Assembly (NCBI GenBank): GCA_020072965.1
Contig: JAIQFY010000021.1
Location: 16,424 to 80,423 of the forward strand
Length of the DNA stretch: 64,000 nt
From: Terriglobia bacterium
GTDB taxonomy: Bacteria > Acidobacteriota > Terriglobia > JAIQFV01
Direction of reading: 5' to 3'
Shown here one piece after another: positions 63,863-64,000 of this stretch. Made by a program: the position numbers and the translations under genes. How positions within the stretch are numbered: the stretch's first letter is position 1; every line of letters begins with the position of its first letter. The notes below the pieces were generated by a model. It saw nothing but the letters and a program-made list of their open reading frames with translations, was not told the DNA's origin and made no database searches.

Positions 63863-64000
63863 ATCGGGTAGGAGGCGGGGTTACCCCCGCCGTCCTCCCA
63901 CACCACCGGACGTACGGTTCCGTATCCGGCGGTTCAGAAAGACCGCTGGAGCACGAAGTGTTGATCTCGCAGCGAGACGAGTCCACAGCGATCAAAGTAG
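63863..64000 (-). mobile_element. Group II intron, 3' end (domains V and VI plus maturase end), cut by window edge
   Basis: Read on the minus strand. Domain V is at 63933-63902: ACCGCCGGA pairs with TCCGGTGGT around TACGG-AA-CCGTA with a CG bulge, the shape of a catalytic domain V. The CGC-type triad suggests a bacterial class C intron. Domain VI follows as a GC-rich stem (GGCGGGGGTAACCCCCGCC), and the intron probably ends in CCCGAT at about 63863. The maturase frame ends immediately before domain V. The 5' part lies to the right of the window. Confidence 0.82.
63934..64000 (-). CDS. Group II intron reverse transcriptase/maturase, C-terminal fragment
   Basis: Only the last 21 codons and the TGA are inside the window, encoding YFDRCGLVSLRDQH followed by FVLQRSF. 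The first part is typical of the C-terminus of group II intron-encoded proteins. The stop codon directly abuts domain V of the intron RNA, the usual arrangement for compact introns. The full protein would bind and splice its own intron RNA and reverse-transcribe it into target DNA. Whether the element is intact cannot be judged here. Confidence 0.78.
   Translation of the reverse strand, partial: YFDRCGLVSLRDQHFVLQRSF

Noticed and set aside
1..64000. tRNA, rRNA, riboswitch and transposase genes
   Set aside because: None recognised by reading both strands; apart from the intron at the right edge I see no insertion sequence. A covariance-model scan would be needed to exclude small RNAs.

Overview
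The window looks like chromosomal DNA of a free-living Gram-negative soil or sediment bacterium. An Acidobacteriota-type genome is my best guess. The grounds are an outer-membrane FadL-type porin, Tat-exported redox enzymes, many ECF sigma factors with unusual anti-sigma-like partners, secreted subtilases, DUF5666 and SBBP/RHS proteins, and abundant REP-like palindromes between genes. The taxonomic assignment is inference. I saw no rRNA, tRNA or CRISPR array.

Layout. 1-7.5 kb holds metabolic and envelope genes: a FadL-family protein with a PKD-like tail (cut by the left edge), a Tat-signal gluconate-2-dehydrogenase subunit-3-like protein paired with a GMC flavoprotein, a saccharopine-dehydrogenase-like enzyme and a TauE/SafE permease. 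8.6-22.3 kb is a compact six-gene plus-strand operon: SNF2-type helicase with DUF3883, Fic protein, membrane-anchored PIN-like protein, DUF1156 DNA methylase, PD-(D/E)XK nuclease and DUF499 ATPase. It is read as an Hma-like (helicase-methylase-ATPase) antiviral operon with two embedded accessory genes. REP-like repeats sharing a 12-mer lie on both sides of it.

22.6-34.4 kb (minus strand) carries a giant secreted SBBP/RHS protein, an anti-sigma-like membrane protein, an ECF sigma factor and a TPR-CHAT protease-like protein. 34.6-39.9 kb encodes a periplasmic PaoABC-like molybdenum aldehyde oxidoreductase with a MocA-like nucleotidyltransferase. 40-42.2 kb has another anti-sigma-like protein, a small membrane protein and an inositol-monophosphatase-family protein with an altered metal motif.

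43.7-63.1 kb is the most striking part. It contains two paralogous minus-strand cassettes, each with an ECF sigma factor whose 3' end overlaps the start of a large TPR-CHAT (caspase-like) protein, followed by a zinc-finger anti-sigma-like protein and secreted subtilases. The subtilases carry arrays of an eight-residue QSTV repeat between catalytic Asp and His. Extra members are DUF5666, HD-GYP and an ABC solute-binding protein. With the third CHAT-sigma pair at 30-34 kb, this gives three CHAT-ECF modules in one window. The pairing recalls Craspase, where a TPR-CHAT protease liberates an ECF sigma factor, but here there is no CRISPR component.

The right edge (63.86-64 kb) holds the 3' end of a group II intron: domains V/VI and the last 21 codons of its maturase, on the minus strand.
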